Shown: positions 1 to 7,461, counted from the first letter of the stretch. The stretch: 9,692 nucleotides of DNA from Neptuniibacter sp. (GCA_030149405.1 JASBRM010000036.1:1-9692); one strand, 5' to 3'. The notes: generated by a model from the sequence alone, not told the origin. Made by a program: numbers and translations.

Positions 1-1611
1 GAGCAATATAGAGACCAGACCCGTCGATTCTTGGCGGGTGAATTGTCAGACGACGATTTCCTGGCACTGCGTCTGATGAATGGATTATATGTCCAGCGCC
101 ACGCACCAATGTTACGTGTTGCGGGCCCATATGGCATGTACAACTCTACCCAGCTACGCAAACTGGCGCATATCGCACGTACTTACGATAAAGGTTATGC
201 GCACTTCACTACACGTACAAACCTACAATTCAACTGGCCTAAGCTGGAAGAGGTTCCTGATATTCTGGCGGAGCTAGCCTCGGTTCAGATGCACGCTATC
301 CAGACTTCTGGTAACTGTATCCGCAATACCACAACGGACCAGTTCGCCGGTGTGATCGCGGATGAGATTGAAGATCCACGCCCATATTGTGAGATCATTC
401 GTCAGTGGTCCTCCCTGCACCCAGAATTCGCTTACCTACCGCGTAAGTTCAAGATTGCCATCTCTGCGGGTCCAACTGACCGTGCAGCGACACAGGTTCA
501 CGATATTGGCCTGCACATCGTTAAAAACGATGCCGGCGAAGTTGGTTTTGAAGTTCTGGTTGGCGGCGGCCTTGGCCGTACTCCGGTTATCGGCAAACAG
601 ATTCGTCCATTCCTGGCGAAAGAAGACCTACTTTCGTACCTGGAAGCGATCATCCGTGTTTATAACCTGAACGGTCGTCGTGATAATAAATACAAAGCCC
701 GTATCAAAATTCTGGTACAGGCAATGGGTATTGATACGTTCCGTGAGCTGGTTGATGCTGAGTGGGAACAGATTCGCGATACAGACCTGAAACTGCCACA
801 GTCTGAGATCGAACGCGTACAAGCATTCTTTACTCCGTTCGATTACGATGCATCTGCTGCCGAGGACACTTCTCTTGAAGCTAAACTAGCAGAAGATGAA
901 GCATTCAAAGTCTGGTACGAGCGCAACACAGTCGAACACAAAGTTGCCGGTTACCGTATTACTTATGTTTCCCTGAAACCTTATCTAAAACCTGCTGGTG
1001 ACGTTACCGACGAACAGTTAGATCTGATTGCCGATCTGGCGGACAAATACAGTTTTGGTGAAATCCGCGCAACACACAATCAGAATCTGGTTCTGGCTGA
1101 TGTTAAGAAATCTGACCTATACGCTGTTTGGCAGGTGCTTTCAGAAGCCAACCTTGCACGCCCTAACATTGGTACTCTGACAGATATGACGGTTTGCCCT
1201 GGTGGCGATTTCTGCGCACTGGCAAACGCGAAAACTCTCGGTATTGCTGACCAAATCAATCAGAAGTTCGAAGATATGGACTTTGTTCATGATCTGGGCG
1301 ATCTGAAATTCAACATGTCTGGCTGCATTAACGCCTGCTCCCACCACCACGTAGGCCACATTGGCGTACTGGGTGTGGATAAGAAAGGTGAAGACTGGTA
1401 CCAGATCACCCTGGGTGGTGATGACGGTTCCGAAGCAGCCCTCGGTAAAGTAATAGGTAAAGCCGTTGCAGCAGATGAAGTTGCTAACACTTTGGAAAAA
1501 GTAATCGACGTGTACGTTAACAACCGTATTGAAGGTGAGCGTTTCATTGATACTTTCCGCCGTATTGGTATGGCCCCATTTAAGGAGTACGTATATGCCC
1601 CTGCTAATTAA
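1..1611 (+). CDS. cysI: Ferredoxin-type sulfite (nitrite/sulfite) reductase hemoprotein, 5' partial
   Basis: Six-electron reduction of sulfite to sulfide in cytoplasmic cysteine synthesis, using siroheme coupled to a [4Fe-4S] cluster. The frame is open from base 1 (EQYRDQTRRFLAGEL...), so the true start lies upstream; 536 residues are visible and probably about 15-20 are missing. The two-fold repeat of this superfamily is seen: TTRTNLQFNW near fragment residue 70 and ATHNQNL in the second half. Cluster and siroheme ligands follow the C-x5-C ... C-x3-C pattern: CPGGDFC (codons at 1195 and 1213) and CINAC (codons at 1324 and 1336). This is the single-chain type annotated cysI in Pseudomonas, not the NADPH-dependent enterobacterial CysI that pairs with CysJ; no flavoprotein gene is next to it. 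Sequence alone does not separate sulfite from nitrite reductase, but cysH and cysG as neighbours favour sulfite. Confidence 0.93.
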   Translation, partial: EQYRDQTRRFLAGELSDDDFLALRLMNGLYVQRHAPMLRVAGPYGMYNSTQLRKLAHIARTYDKGYAHFTTRTNLQFNWPKLEEVPDILAELASVQMHAIQTSGNCIRNTTTDQFAGVIADEIEDPRPYCEIIRQWSSLHPEFAYLPRKFKIAISAGPTDRAATQVHDIGLHIVKNDAGEVGFEVLVGGGLGRTPVIGKQIRPFLAKEDLLSYLEAIIRVYNLNGRRDNKYKARIKILVQAMGIDTFRELVDAEWEQIRDTDLKLPQSEIERVQAFFTPFDYDASAAEDTSLEAKLAEDEAFKVWYERNTVEHKVAGYRITYVSLKPYLKPAGDVTDEQLDLIADLADKYSFGEIRATHNQNLVLADVKKSDLYAVWQVLSEANLARPNIGTLTDMTVCPGGDFCALANAKTLGIADQINQKFEDMDFVHDLGDLKFNMSGCINACSHHHVGHIGVLGVDKKGEDWYQITLGGDDGSEAALGKVIGKAVAADEVANTLEKVIDVYVNNRIEGERFIDTFRRIGMAPFKEYVYAPAN

Positions 1612-2068
1612 TCGTGAAGTTGTCGCTGACAACTGGGTACTGATCAACGAAGAATCTTTGGATCAGGCAGGTGATGTTATTGTGCCTCTGGGTCTGTATC
1701 TGGAGAACAAAGAAACTCTGGAAAGTCGTGACGGCCAACTTGCGATTCAGGTTAATGGCGACGATGATCTATCCGTTGTACTGGATAATCTTGATAAGTT
1801 CCCGCTGATCGCCGTAGACTTCCCCGCTTTCCGTGATGGACGCGGATTCAGCATCGCGCGCCTTCTTAACCGTGCGGGTTACAAAGGTGAAATTCGGGCG
1901 ACAGGTGATGTAGGTCGTGACCGTATCGCTTACATGGAACGTTGCGGATTCACTGCAATCCAGATCTCTGATGAAATCTATAAAGAAGAGATGTTGAGCG
2001 CGTTTACCGAAGTGAGCAACTACTACCAGAGTGCCGCTGACGGCAACCGTGCGGTCTATCACCAATAA
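1595..2068 (+). CDS. DUF934 family protein, sulfite-reduction associated
   Basis: A 157-residue protein of the DUF934 family, often annotated as an oxidoreductase probably involved in sulfite reduction; its biochemical role is not established. The conserved block runs from about residue 65 to 120: IAVDFPAFRDGRGFSIARLL, then GEIRATGDVGRDR, then MERCGF with the only cysteine (Cys117). There is no signal peptide or membrane segment, so it should be cytoplasmic. I chose the ATG at 1595 rather than an earlier in-frame start at 1529 because AAGGAG lies 7 bases before it (1582-1587) and the family-like sequence begins there. It overlaps the end of the sulfite reductase gene by 17 bp, which suggests translational coupling and a shared job. 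I infer an accessory role for the reductase, such as electron delivery or assembly. Confidence 0.88.
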   Translation: MPLLINREVVADNWVLINEESLDQAGDVIVPLGLYLENKETLESRDGQLAIQVNGDDDLSVVLDNLDKFPLIAVDFPAFRDGRGFSIARLLNRAGYKGEIRATGDVGRDRIAYMERCGFTAIQISDEIYKEEMLSAFTEVSNYYQSAADGNRAVYHQ

Positions 2069-2123
2069 TTGAAAACATCAGTAATCGATAGAAACCCTTA
2101 ATAGCGACGGTGAGGTCCTATTT

Positions 2124-2846
2124 ATGAGTGAGCAAATTTCTACAGAACTGCAAGCAAAGGTAGATGCCGTAGCAGCACTTCTGAAAAAAGGTTATCAGGA
2201 TCACGATGGGTCTCTGGTATTCGCAAACAGCCTGGGGGCTGAAGATGTGGTGATTGCTGATCTGATCAGCAAATACTGTCCTGAAATCAGCAACTTTGTG
2301 CTGGATACAGGTCGCCTTCCAGAAGAGACACTGAAACTTCTGGCAGACGTGCAGAAACAGTACGCAAATGTAACCTTCAACGTATACTACCCTGAGGGTG
2401 CGGACGTTGAAGCATACGTTGCTGAGAATGGTGTGAACGCATTCTATGAATCTCAAGAGCTGCGTAAAGGGTGCTGTTTTGTCCGTAAGATCAAGCCACT
2501 GAAGCGCGCCCTGTCAGGCAACAAAGCCTGGATCACAGGTCTGCGTCGTGAACAATCTGTGACCCGTGATGAGATTCAGTTCGAAGAGTGGGACGAAGGC
2601 AATAACATGCACAAACTTAATCCTCTGGCTGATTGGTCTGAGAAAGAAGTTTGGGCTTACATCAAAGCCAATGAAGTACCTTACAACGAACTGCATGATA
2701 AGCACTATCCAAGCATTGGTTGTGCACCTTGTACCCGCGCAATCTCTGTTGGTGAAGATGTACGTTCCGGTCGTTGGTGGTGGGAAAACCCTGAAAACCG
2801 TGAATGCGGACTTCACCCTGCCACACCACTGAATTTCAAAAACTGA
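2124..2846 (+). CDS. cysH: Assimilatory adenylyl-sulfate (APS) reductase, thioredoxin-dependent
   Basis: Reduces activated sulfate to sulfite, feeding the reductase encoded upstream. The protein has 240 residues. A PP-loop-type nucleotide-binding start is seen (SLGAEDVV, residues 36-43), followed by DTGRLPEET (61-69), the cysteine pair KGCC (Cys117, Cys118), WITGLRREQS (136-145), CAPC (Cys200, Cys203) and the catalytic tail motif ECGLH (Cys228). The CC plus CxxC set is the [4Fe-4S] signature of APS reductases; E. coli-type PAPS reductases lack it, so APS is the predicted substrate even though the symbol cysH is shared. The start is supported by GAGG at 2112-2115, 8 bases upstream. It sits 55 bp after the DUF934 gene, with no terminator between, so one transcript is likely. 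Confidence 0.93.
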   Translation: MSEQISTELQAKVDAVAALLKKGYQDHDGSLVFANSLGAEDVVIADLISKYCPEISNFVLDTGRLPEETLKLLADVQKQYANVTFNVYYPEGADVEAYVAENGVNAFYESQELRKGCCFVRKIKPLKRALSGNKAWITGLRREQSVTRDEIQFEEWDEGNNMHKLNPLADWSEKEVWAYIKANEVPYNELHDKHYPSIGCAPCTRAISVGEDVRSGRWWWENPENRECGLHPATPLNFKN

Positions 2847-2853
2847 TCTTATC

Positions 2854-2874
2854 CAGAGAGCAGGACGCTCTCTG
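2854..2874 (+). terminator. Perfect 8-bp hairpin after cysH, no U-tract
   Basis: CAGAGAGC (2854-2861) and GCTCTCTG (2867-2874) form a perfect stem with a 5-base loop, starting 7 bases after the cysH stop codon. The bases that follow are not T-rich, so it is not a canonical intrinsic terminator. It may instead protect the 3' end of the mRNA or mark the end of the sulfur operon. Confidence 0.35.
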
Positions 2875-2935
2875 AACAGGAGACCCTGACTGCACCTGCC
2901 TTCGCCCCTTAAAACCCATCCTCCCAGCAAGAGAG

Positions 2936-2980
2936 ATGATTAGGTACCGATAAACGGCAGGTTGCAGTCTTCCTAATCAT
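2936..2980. repeat. 9-bp perfect inverted repeat in the cysH-cysG gap
   Basis: ATGATTAGG (2936-2944) and CCTAATCAT (2972-2980) are exact reverse complements separated by 27 bases. Inside the loop, CCG-ATAAA-CGG and GCA-GGT-TGC could form small secondary hairpins. It lies about 80 bp before the cysG start and could be a leader RNA structure or a protein-binding site. No regulator is recognised. Downstream, TTGGCA at 3011-3016 is a possible -35, but the matching -10 (AGTTAT, 3034-3039) is poor. Confidence 0.45.
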
Positions 2981-3059
2981 ATTCCATTAAGCTCAAACCC
3001 CATGTCAGATTTGGCATTCTGAGATAAACTAAGAGTTATCGAAATTTCCTCAAGAGAGA

Positions 3060-4490
3060 ATGTCTGTGGATTACCTACCCCTTTTCTTTAAGCTCACCCA
3101 ACAAAATGTTCTGCTTGTCGGTGGTGGTAATGTCGCCCTGAGAAAAGCACGCCTACTCTGTCGTGCAGGCACCACAGTTACTGTTATCGCGCATCACGTG
3201 TGCGATGAATTACAGGACCTTCTGGACGAAAATCAAGGCAGCTCAATTGTCGGGGAATATCACCCAGCACTTCTGGACGGTAAAGTTCTGGTCATAGCCG
3301 CAACAGATGATAATGCACTAAATCAACGCATTCATTTTGATGCCACTGAACGCAATATCCCGATTAACGTGGTCGACTGTCCTGAGCTATGTACCTTTGT
3401 ATTCCCTGCGATTGTTGACCGTTCACCGGTGATCATTGGTATCTCTTCAGGAGGCAGCGCACCCGTTCTGGCTAGATTGCTGCGAGCTCGATTGGAAACA
3501 TGGATACCAAAGTCATACGGCAAACTCGCAAGTATCGCCAGCTCATTCCGGGATCAGGTAAAACAACGTTTCAGTTCCGTAAACCAGCGCAGAGTTTTCT
3601 GGGAAGATGTTTTACAAGGCCAGATTGCAGAAAAAATATTTTCTGGGCGCACTGAAGAAGCAACAACATTGCTACAAGAAAAAATCGAACATGCCGATCC
3701 AGAGCATCAAGTAGGAGAAGTTTACCTGATTGGCGGAGGCCCAGGAGACCCAGAACTCCTTACGTTCAAAGCTTTGAGATTAATGCAACAAGCTGATGTC
3801 GTTCTTTATGATGCACTTGTATCTCCAGCAGTATTAGATCTATGCCGACGTGACGCAGACCTTATTTTTGTCGGCAAAAAGCGCGACAACCATGCAGTGC
3901 CTCAGGAAGGAATAAATGACCTTCTTGTAAAACATGCCCAAAAAGGGAAACGTGTTGTTCGCTTAAAAGGTGGCGATCCATTTATATTCGGACGAGGCGG
4001 AGAAGAGCTCGAAACGCTGAAGGCTCACAATATTCCATTTCAGGTTGTGCCTGGCATAACTGCTGCGAGCGCTTGTTCTACTTACGCAGGCATTCCTCTT
4101 ACCCACAGGAATTACGCTCAATCGGTCAAATTTGTAACAGGCCAACTGAAGAACCGGACCAGCGATCTGAATTTTGACGAGTTGGTACACCCTAATCAGA
4201 CACTCGTTTTTTATATGGGGTTGCATACGCTTCCACAATTAAGCAGCAAGCTGATCGAACATGGTAAATCAGGTGATACACCTGCTGCGATTGTCTCTAA
4301 AGGAACTTCATCAGACCAAAAGGTTCTTACCGGAACACTGGCAACACTGGCTAAACTGCAGGAAAAAGCTCAACTTGAAGCTCCCGCTCTGATTATCGTA
4401 GGGGAAGTTGTTAACCTGCATGAAAATCTTAGCTGGTTTGGGGAAGAGGTTCTTGCACAAAACCTGACACCCGTTACAGCAGAAAAATAG
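3060..4490 (+). CDS. cysG: Trifunctional siroheme synthase
   Basis: Converts uroporphyrinogen III to siroheme by two SAM-dependent methylations, NAD-dependent oxidation and iron insertion. The 476 residues match the usual fused enzyme. The N-terminal dehydrogenase/ferrochelatase half (about 1-150) has the dinucleotide loop [14 protein letters not shown] (from residue 20), the conserved NVVD with Asp106 (equivalent to Asp104 of Salmonella CysG) and [13 protein letters not shown]. The dimerisation linker covers roughly 150-215. The methyltransferase half starts at [17 protein letters not shown] (219-235) and has LYDALVS (Asp251), [18 protein letters not shown] (299-316), [21 protein letters not shown] (330-350) and FYMGL (Met386). 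All the key residues I know of are present. The start is the ATG at 3060 with a purine-rich AAGAGAGA just upstream. Its product is the prosthetic group of the sulfite reductase encoded 1.4 kb upstream. Confidence 0.96.
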   Translation: MSVDYLPLFFKLTQQNVLLVGGGNVALRKARLLCRAGTTVTVIAHHVCDELQDLLDENQGSSIVGEYHPALLDGKVLVIAATDDNALNQRIHFDATERNIPINVVDCPELCTFVFPAIVDRSPVIIGISSGGSAPVLARLLRARLETWIPKSYGKLASIASSFRDQVKQRFSSVNQRRVFWEDVLQGQIAEKIFSGRTEEATTLLQEKIEHADPEHQVGEVYLIGGGPGDPELLTFKALRLMQQADVVLYDALVSPAVLDLCRRDADLIFVGKKRDNHAVPQEGINDLLVKHAQKGKRVVRLKGGDPFIFGRGGEELETLKAHNIPFQVVPGITAASACSTYAGIPLTHRNYAQSVKFVTGQLKNRTSDLNFDELVHPNQTLVFYMGLHTLPQLSSKLIEHGKSGDTPAAIVSKGTSSDQKVLTGTLATLAKLQEKAQLEAPALIIVGEVVNLHENLSWFGEEVLAQNLTPVTAEK

Positions 4491-4540
4491 TCTCTCTCAG
4501 GATATAACCACATAAAATATAACCCTAAAGACAGATGGGT

Positions 4541-4577
4541 CGGTTGATAGCAATACTGTATACTTTGTTACCAACCG
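4541..4577 (+). promoter_or_regulatory. Candidate promoter with flanking inverted repeat before the diguanylate cyclase gene
   Basis: In the 107-bp gap after cysG, TATACT (4559-4564) is a good sigma-70 -10 match and lies 33 bases before the GTG start. The -35 at normal spacing (TGGGTC, 4536-4541) is weak. CGGTTG (4541-4546) and CAACCG (4572-4577) form a 6-bp inverted repeat around the -10, a possible operator. No terminator is seen after cysG, so read-through is also possible. Confidence 0.3.
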
Positions 4578-4597
4578 CTCCCTGCTAGAAAAAAATT

Positions 4598-6340
4598 GTG
4601 AAAAAACTTCTCAGCCTCCTTATCACCCTTTGCATTCTTGGTCTGGGCTTCACTCTCAGTGCAAGCCTGTACTGGATGGCTGAATCTGAGTTTCAAAAAA
4701 ACATCAACAAACAAGCTGAAAACGTTCATTATCAGGTACAACAACGTTTCAGAGTATTTGATGAATTACTATCCAGTGATGAGATACAAGTTCAGGAGCA
4801 TGCTCGTAGAGCGTTAGTCAGGCTTTCTGATGTGTTTTTACACGACAAATTCGACCCCAAAAACTGGTCTCCGGAGCGGCTGGATAAGCTAGCCAGGCAA
4901 CTTGGGGTGGATAGTGTTTATATCATTGCACCCGATACAACTGTTGTTGCAACCAACTTCATCCCAGACCTTGGCTTTAAACTGGATACAATTTCCGAAA
5001 CGTTCAGCACTTACCTCCATAACCTCTTCAATTCCGGACGTCTGGAAGTAGACAGAATCAATGTTTCCTCTAAAACCGGGATTCTGAAAATATACGCATA
5101 CTATGCCCCGGTGAATTCAGATTATATTTTAGAAGTCTCTTATGATGTAAAAAACTACCTGGCACGTAACCGCTCATCCCGTTATGTAGATTTTATGTTT
5201 GGCGATTTCTTTACGGAGATGACGAAAACCAATCCATTACTGGATCAGGTAGATATCTACCTTGTGAATAATTACGCAGCATTTCCATTTCTGAACTCTA
5301 CTCCAGGGTTAGCACTTTCTGAGTTGCCCGAGATTCCTGAAACCGGTGTAATGACCATTAGCAAGGATGATGACAATATCCACTATTACAGCCGCGCAGA
5401 CTTCAACCGTACAGAGCTGCATAGTGCTGAATACCTGGCTATCAGAACCACCTTCAACCTTGCTCACATGCACTACCTAATGAACAAGTTTATGATTTTG
5501 AGCGTGTTGGTCATTGGAGCCATTCTTACCCTGGCTTACCTGCTGATTTCTCAATTGTTCAACAAGTGGATCATGAGCCGCATTTTTCGCATTATTGCGG
5601 CGCTTGAACGCAGTGCAGAAGGTGATTATCGAGACACCCTGAACATCAACCGAATGGATGAACTCGGTCTAATTGCTCAACATGTTAACAGCATGAACGC
5701 TCGCCTTTCCGCACGAGATGAAGAACTCAAAGAAGCACGCTTACAACTTGAAAACAGAGTAAAAGAGCGCACTGCAGATCTCAGGTTAGAAATTGAAGCG
5801 AGAAAGAAAGCTGAGGAACAACTGATCAAACAGGCAGAAACTGACCCTCTTACCGGAGTCCTGAATCGCCGGGCATTTGCAGCCAAAGCGCAAAAAGAGA
5901 TAGAACGAGCGCGCAGGTATAAACGGCCTATTTCCGCCATTCTTTTGGACTTAGATCATTTCAAACAGGTTAATGACAAATTTGGTCATCTCTGTGGAGA
6001 TAAAGTATTGGTCGAATTGGCGGAAATTATTTCACCATGCCTCCGAACAATAGACAGCCTGAGCCGACACGGGGGTGAAGAGTTTCTTATATTACTCCCG
6101 GAGACCGATGATCTGGAAGCGGTACAGATAGCTGAACGCCTCAGAAAACGAATAGAAGATCATGAAGTCAAATATGAAGCCGAGCGCTTCAAAGTGACAT
6201 CCAGCTTTGGTGTAGCCTCCTGGGATGCCGAAGAAAACGATATTAATGCAACTATACACAGAGCTGATCAGGCACTGTACCTGGCTAAACATAAAGGACG
6301 CAATCAGGTTATCAGTTACGATGCAGAAAGCTTTTTCTGA
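4598..6340 (+). CDS. Membrane diguanylate cyclase with Cache-like periplasmic sensor and GGEEF domain
   Basis: Predicted to make cyclic di-GMP from two GTP in response to a periplasmic signal. The 580 residues read in order: TM1 (about 4-25), a periplasmic region of about 270 residues, TM2 (about 298-320), a HAMP-like segment (about 321-372), a charged coiled coil (about 370-412) and a GGDEF domain (about 413-575). The periplasmic part looks like a double Cache fold: VYIIAPDTTVVATN at 107-120, and TGILKIYAYYAPVNSDYILEV at 160-180. In the cyclase domain I see DPLTGVLNRRAF (416-427), DLDHFK with the metal-site Asp (451-456), the I-site RTID (483-486) exactly five residues before GGEEF (492-496), and DQALYLAKHKGRN. 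It should therefore be active and product-inhibited. The start is GTG: an in-frame TAG at 4586 excludes anything earlier, and the next Met (residue 27) would remove TM1. The ligand is unknown. Confidence 0.94.
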   Translation: MKKLLSLLITLCILGLGFTLSASLYWMAESEFQKNINKQAENVHYQVQQRFRVFDELLSSDEIQVQEHARRALVRLSDVFLHDKFDPKNWSPERLDKLARQLGVDSVYIIAPDTTVVATNFIPDLGFKLDTISETFSTYLHNLFNSGRLEVDRINVSSKTGILKIYAYYAPVNSDYILEVSYDVKNYLARNRSSRYVDFMFGDFFTEMTKTNPLLDQVDIYLVNNYAAFPFLNSTPGLALSELPEIPETGVMTISKDDDNIHYYSRADFNRTELHSAEYLAIRTTFNLAHMHYLMNKFMILSVLVIGAILTLAYLLISQLFNKWIMSRIFRIIAALERSAEGDYRDTLNINRMDELGLIAQHVNSMNARLSARDEELKEARLQLENRVKERTADLRLEIEARKKAEEQLIKQAETDPLTGVLNRRAFAAKAQKEIERARRYKRPISAILLDLDHFKQVNDKFGHLCGDKVLVELAEIISPCLRTIDSLSRHGGEEFLILLPETDDLEAVQIAERLRKRIEDHEVKYEAERFKVTSSFGVASWDAEENDINATIHRADQALYLAKHKGRNQVISYDAESFF

Positions 6341-6383
6341 TAATATCCAGCTGAATATTTCGCCTCTACTATCGGGAAAAAAA

Positions 6384-6674
6384 ATGAAACAGCTAGGCAT
6401 CATTATTCAACTAGCTATCATCACCCTTCTGCTTGCTGGATGCAGCACTTCTCAACCTCAGAAATCAGGCCAGAAAGCTCCCGAAGGCAGTTTTTGTATG
6501 AAGGGCGGCCCCTCAAATAACTACAGCTGTGACGCAGTGAATACCGATCAATCAGTACCCATGCACCCCAAAACAGTTGATGAAGAGTGGATGTATGAAA
6601 CTCTTGAAGAGATTAAAGACTGGTTAAAAGAGGAACGAAAGAAGCGGGAGACATATGAAACACCTCCCCAATAA
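6384..6674 (+). CDS. Small outer-membrane lipoprotein, unknown function
   Basis: A 96-residue protein that I do not recognise by family. It has a short hydrophobic signal (MKQLGIIIQLAIITLLLAGC) with lipobox LAGC at 17-20, so Cys20 should be lipidated. Ser21 follows, which in Lol sorting favours the outer membrane. The mature part is about 77 residues and has two cysteines (Cys38 and Cys49 in SFC...YSC) that could form a disulfide. It ends in a charged, probably helical segment (EEWMYETLEEIKDWLKEERKKRE). The start is the ATG at 6384 with GGGA at 6374-6377; a longer in-frame start at 6225 would lie inside the cyclase gene and bury the signal peptide. It begins 43 bp after the cyclase stop with no terminator between, so co-transcription is likely. 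Confidence 0.82.
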   Translation: MKQLGIIIQLAIITLLLAGCSTSQPQKSGQKAPEGSFCMKGGPSNNYSCDAVNTDQSVPMHPKTVDEEWMYETLEEIKDWLKEERKKRETYETPPQ

Positions 6675-6676
6675 AC

Positions 6677-6856
6677 TCAGGACTGACTGTCCATCTGCTT
6701 TTGCTTAACCTGATCCAACAACTCTTCAGTCACTCGCTGTAGACCCTGAGCGCGAGCAGCTTTTTCAACTTTATGGCGAATCAATTTTCGAACAAAAAAT
6801 GGCGCCGCCTGGACACGCTTAGTTGCCGCATCATCCCATTCAAGTTTTTCAGCCAT
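6677..6856 (-). CDS. Stand-alone PCP_red-domain small protein
   Basis: A 59-residue basic protein starting MAEKLEWDDAATKRVQAAP. Its core pattern, W-D-x-x-A near the N-terminus, then APFFVRKLIRHKVEKAAR (18-35), then G-x-x-R-V-T-E-E (38-45), matches the small PCP_red domain. That domain is found at the C-terminus of the light-independent protochlorophyllide reductase B subunit and also alone in many non-photosynthetic proteobacteria. The function of the stand-alone form is not known to me. It has no signal peptide, membrane segment or cysteine, so it should be cytoplasmic. The start is the first ATG of the conserved frame; the ribosome site is weak (AGGTCAGGTC upstream on the minus strand). It is convergent with the lipoprotein gene, with two bases between the stop codons. 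The family call rests on memory of the motif, not a search. Confidence 0.78.
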   Translation of the reverse strand: MAEKLEWDDAATKRVQAAPFFVRKLIRHKVEKAARAQGLQRVTEELLDQVKQKQMDSQS

Positions 6857-6892
6857 AAATATCGACCTGACCTATTCCGAATTAAAAGCGGC

Positions 6893-6919
6893 AGTATACC
6901 TGTACAAGACTGCTGACAA
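6893..6919 (-). promoter_or_regulatory. Candidate sigma-70 promoter for the PCP_red gene
   Basis: On the minus strand TTGTCA (6914-6919) and TATACT (6893-6898) are good -35 and -10 matches, but the spacer is 15 bases, shorter than ideal. Transcription would begin roughly 30 bases before the ATG at 6856. Confidence 0.4.
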
Positions 6920-6942
6920 AAGTTCACCTTATAGGTGACAGC
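6919..6942 (-). terminator. Weak terminator-like hairpin after yciA
   Basis: AGGTGA and TCACCT (6924-6938 on the plus strand) form a 6-bp stem with a 3-base loop. Read on the minus strand it is followed by ACTTTTG, a short T-run. It lies about 30 bases after the yciA stop and overlaps the candidate promoter of the next gene. The stem is modest, so termination may be partial. Confidence 0.4.
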
Positions 6943-6968
6943 ATCAAGAACGACTGCGCCAATACAAA

Positions 6969-7406
6969 CTACAGCTTATCCCCTGAATCCGAGTAGCACT
7001 CTTCCAATACATAGGCGGGTAGATCTTCTTCACTTGGTACCGGTGTTGAATTGCCCTGTTCATCAATGGCAACAAATTTAAATTTTGCCTCAGTGACCTT
7101 TTCACGCTTCCCAATGCGTCCACGTCGAACCCAGGCTTCAACATGAACCAGAATTGACGTGCGTCCTACTGCAGCAATATCTGTGTATACACCCAGGATA
7201 TCACCTACTTTCACAGGACGAATAAAACTCATACTTTCCAATGCTACAGTAACCACTCGCCCCTGCGCTCTTTGACCAGCACAGATACCCGCTGCCATAT
7301 CCATCTGAGACAAAACCCAGCCGCCAAAAATATCGCCCGCAGGGTTAGTGTCCGCTGGCATAGCAATTGTGCGCGTTGTCAGGCGCCCTCTAGTTTCATC
7401 TGTCAT
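6969..7406 (-). CDS. yciA: YciA-family acyl-CoA thioesterase (hot-dog fold)
   Basis: Hydrolyses acyl-CoA thioesters to free acid and CoA in the cytoplasm; characterised YciA enzymes have a broad range of acyl chains. The 145-residue protein closely resembles E. coli YciA. TRTIAMPADTNPAGDIFGGWVLSQMD (11-36) is the family hallmark, with Asp36 at the position of the catalytic Asp described for the Haemophilus enzyme. GRVVTVALESMSFIRPVKVGD follows (about 49-69), then the TEAKFKFVAID strand. Hot-dog enzymes of this type form hexamers. The start is the only good ATG of the frame; the ribosome site (GTGAAAAG) is weak. It appears to be a single-gene unit with its own promoter upstream. Confidence 0.93.
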   Translation of the reverse strand: MTDETRGRLTTRTIAMPADTNPAGDIFGGWVLSQMDMAAGICAGQRAQGRVVTVALESMSFIRPVKVGDILGVYTDIAAVGRTSILVHVEAWVRRGRIGKREKVTEAKFKFVAIDEQGNSTPVPSEEDLPAYVLEECYSDSGDKL

Positions 7407-7435
7407 AAGCTTTTCACTGATAGAAACACAAAGAG

Positions 7436-7461
7436 AATAATTATACTTAAGTATAACTATT
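7436..7461. promoter_or_regulatory. Palindromic candidate operator over the yciA promoter
   Basis: TTATACTTAAGTATAA (7441-7456) is a perfect 16-bp palindrome. The flanks AATAA and CTATT extend it to 26 bp with one mismatched pair. It overlaps the candidate -10 and spacer, the position expected for a repressor site. The motif is not one I can assign to a named regulator. An AT-rich palindrome of this length could also arise by chance in a gap this AT-rich. Confidence 0.5.

Noticed and set aside
31..33. TTG as the start of the sulfite reductase
   Set aside because: The frame is open to base 1 and the upstream residues (YRDQTRRFLAG) fit the family, so the gene begins outside the window.
1529..1594. 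Earlier ATG for the DUF934 gene at 1529
   Set aside because: It would add 22 residues with no family resemblance, deep inside the sulfite reductase gene, and ignore the strong AAGGAG before 1595.
1141..1647. 168-codon minus-strand frame opposite the sulfite reductase
   Set aside because: It is antisense to a well-supported conserved gene and its translation resembles no family I recognise.
6225..6383. Earlier ATG for the lipoprotein at 6225
   Set aside because: It overlaps the GGDEF coding region and would place about 53 residues before a clear signal peptide and lipobox.
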